Source: an uncultured Mycoplasmatota bacterium (GTDB lineage Bacteria; Bacillota_I; Bacilli_A; RF39; UBA660). From it: a stretch of 13,725 nucleotides of DNA. The position numbers and the translations under genes were made by a program. The notes under the pieces were generated by a model. The model searched no databases. It saw nothing but the letters and a program-made list of their open reading frames with translations, and was not told the DNA's origin. The stretch spans positions 1 through 13,725 of the forward strand of contig URYZ01000023.1 of the NCBI GenBank assembly GCA_900552235.1. Reading direction: 5' to 3'. Shown here piece after piece: positions 12,839-13,725 of this stretch (position 1 is its first letter; each line of letters starts with the position of its first letter).

Positions 12839-13725
12839 TTATAATCCAAGTGTGTATGGATCACTACTTGTTCCTGATCCTCCGGTTATTTTAGCAGATG
12901 ATGTTAGATAAAGGACTGGTCTTGATGCAAACTCATCATCATATACATAACTATAGTAAAAATAACCATTACTGTTTAAAAATAATAACATATCAGGCCC
13001 AGTGCTAACATAAATTAAATACCATTCATTAACTTTTAGGTTATATAACCAATTTGTATCATTACATGCTCTTATGTCTTTTGTTGATGTTGATGCTAAA
13101 CCATCAGTATCAGTAATCTCAACCATCATATTATTCTCACAATTACTACTTGCATAAAAATAATCACTAACATACATTAATGCTATTTTTCCAACCCAGC
13201 TATTTGGATTTGTTCCATAATAGTAACATTCTTTGCCCAAATTTAATGTAACTGTTCCGTTAAAAACATATGAACATTTTTCGTTTTGTGTTTTTCTTTC
13301 ATTGATATACATTTGTACACCTGTTGTTTGGCCAGCCGTTTTTGCAGCAACAGCAATATTACTGTTTTCTGCCCCTAAACCACCAAGATAGTATTTGGCA
13401 TTTGATATTAAACTTTGTGATACATTATCTAAACCGTTTAAATATGTTTCATTTAAATATGTATTTAATGTTGCTCCTGTCCAGTTGTCATAGTATTTAT
13501 TTGTATCATCACATATATAATCATTATTTTCATCTGTACAATTATTCCAATAATAATCTCCTACACTTTTATTTCTTATTAGTTTAATACGATATTCCAT
13601 GTTACCATTTCCATCATCAACTGGGAATACTCCAAGTATTCTCCATACTTCATTGTTAAACGTTACATAATTTTTTGGACTTGCTCCACGATATCTATAT
13701 TCTGTTACACTTTCTGTTGCTCCTA
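12839..13725 (-). CDS. C-terminal part of a large surface protein (partial, 5' end outside the window)
   Basis: The minus-strand frame is open from the right edge to the stop at 12839, about 295 residues. The first part reads YRYRGASPKNYVTFNNEVWRILGVF, followed by an IKLIRNKSVG strand, WTGATLNTYLNETYLNGL, NAKYYLGG, GKIALMYVSDYFYAS and the end RPVLYLTSSAKITGGSGTSSDPYTLGL. This succession is a pattern I associate with repeated extracellular domains of uncultured gut Firmicutes surface proteins (NYVxFNGExWRIIG ... WxNAxLNxYLN ... GLMYxSDYxYA ... RPVxYL). Six cysteines are present after residue 50. Its role is unknown; surface display or adhesion is likely. An ATG at 13600 lies inside the domain, so it is not the start. 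Confidence 0.8.
   Translation of the reverse strand, partial: GATESVTEYRYRGASPKNYVTFNNEVWRILGVFPVDDGNGNMEYRIKLIRNKSVGDYYWNNCTDENNDYICDDTNKYYDNWTGATLNTYLNETYLNGLDNVSQSLISNAKYYLGGLGAENSNIAVAAKTAGQTTGVQMYINERKTQNEKCSYVFNGTVTLNLGKECYYYGTNPNSWVGKIALMYVSDYFYASSNCENNMMVEITDTDGLASTSTKDIRACNDTNWLYNLKVNEWYLIYVSTGPDMLLFLNSNGYFYYSYVYDDEFASRPVLYLTSSAKITGGSGTSSDPYTLGL

Noticed and set aside
13324..13587. Plus-strand frame opposite the right-edge surface gene
   Set aside because: It is antisense to a recognisable domain, and its His/Leu/Tyr-rich composition is typical of a shadow frame.
1..13725. CRISPR arrays, insertion sequences, tRNA or rRNA genes, prophage genes
   Set aside because: No repeat-spacer array, transposase, integrase, terminal repeats or cloverleaf sequences were seen on either strand.

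Overview
The window is about 13.7 kb of very AT-rich, gene-dense bacterial DNA with Lys/Asn/Ile-rich proteins, AGGAGG-type ribosome binding sites, TAA as the dominant stop and many short intrinsic terminators. Gene content (PrsA-like foldase lipoprotein, RecX, RNA polymerase omega, Ffh, RNase III, YidD, Cys-lipobox lipoproteins, CotD-like and YjcZ-like small proteins) points to a low-GC Firmicute of the Bacilli side, probably an uncultured gut-type lineage. TGG is used for Trp and no internal TGA is needed, so the standard bacterial code fits. The CotD-like and YjcZ-like genes, each behind a sigma-K-like promoter, suggest a sporulating organism or a recent descendant of one.

Layout, left to right. 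(1) A possible start of a minus-strand gene at the very edge, then a large membrane-anchored Ig-like surface protein (minus, 205-1950). (2) A HIT hydrolase (plus), convergent with two tiny YjcZ-like membrane protein genes (minus, 2485-2712) that are easy to miss, then a PrsA-like foldase (plus). (3) recX (minus) divergent from a DUF4282-like membrane protein (plus), convergent with rpoZ (minus). (4) A minus-strand block: a CotD-like Cys/His-rich protein and a patatin-like lipase. (5) A ZIP/GufA metal transporter (plus), convergent with ffh (minus); upstream of ffh lies an rnc-PAP2 phosphatase operon (minus). (6) Divergent from rnc, a plus-strand operon yidD / TroA-like lipoprotein / unknown 218-residue protein, with yidD and the lipoprotein overlapping by 4 bases. 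(7) At the right edge, the C-terminal part of a large surface protein (minus) that runs out of the window.

Much of the block concerns the cell envelope and protein export: Ffh targets proteins to the membrane, YidD helps insertion, PrsA folds exported proteins, and the two surface proteins and two lipoproteins are exported cargo. RNase III, omega and RecX are housekeeping. Gene pairs are separated by bidirectional terminators whose stems often run into the stop codons, so the region is compact. No mobile element, CRISPR array, tRNA or rRNA was seen. The observations most worth following are the matching sigma-K-like promoters on the two coat/spore-like loci, the TroA-like lipoprotein that has lost its metal-binding histidines, and the rearranged rnc/ffh neighbourhood lacking smc and ftsY.
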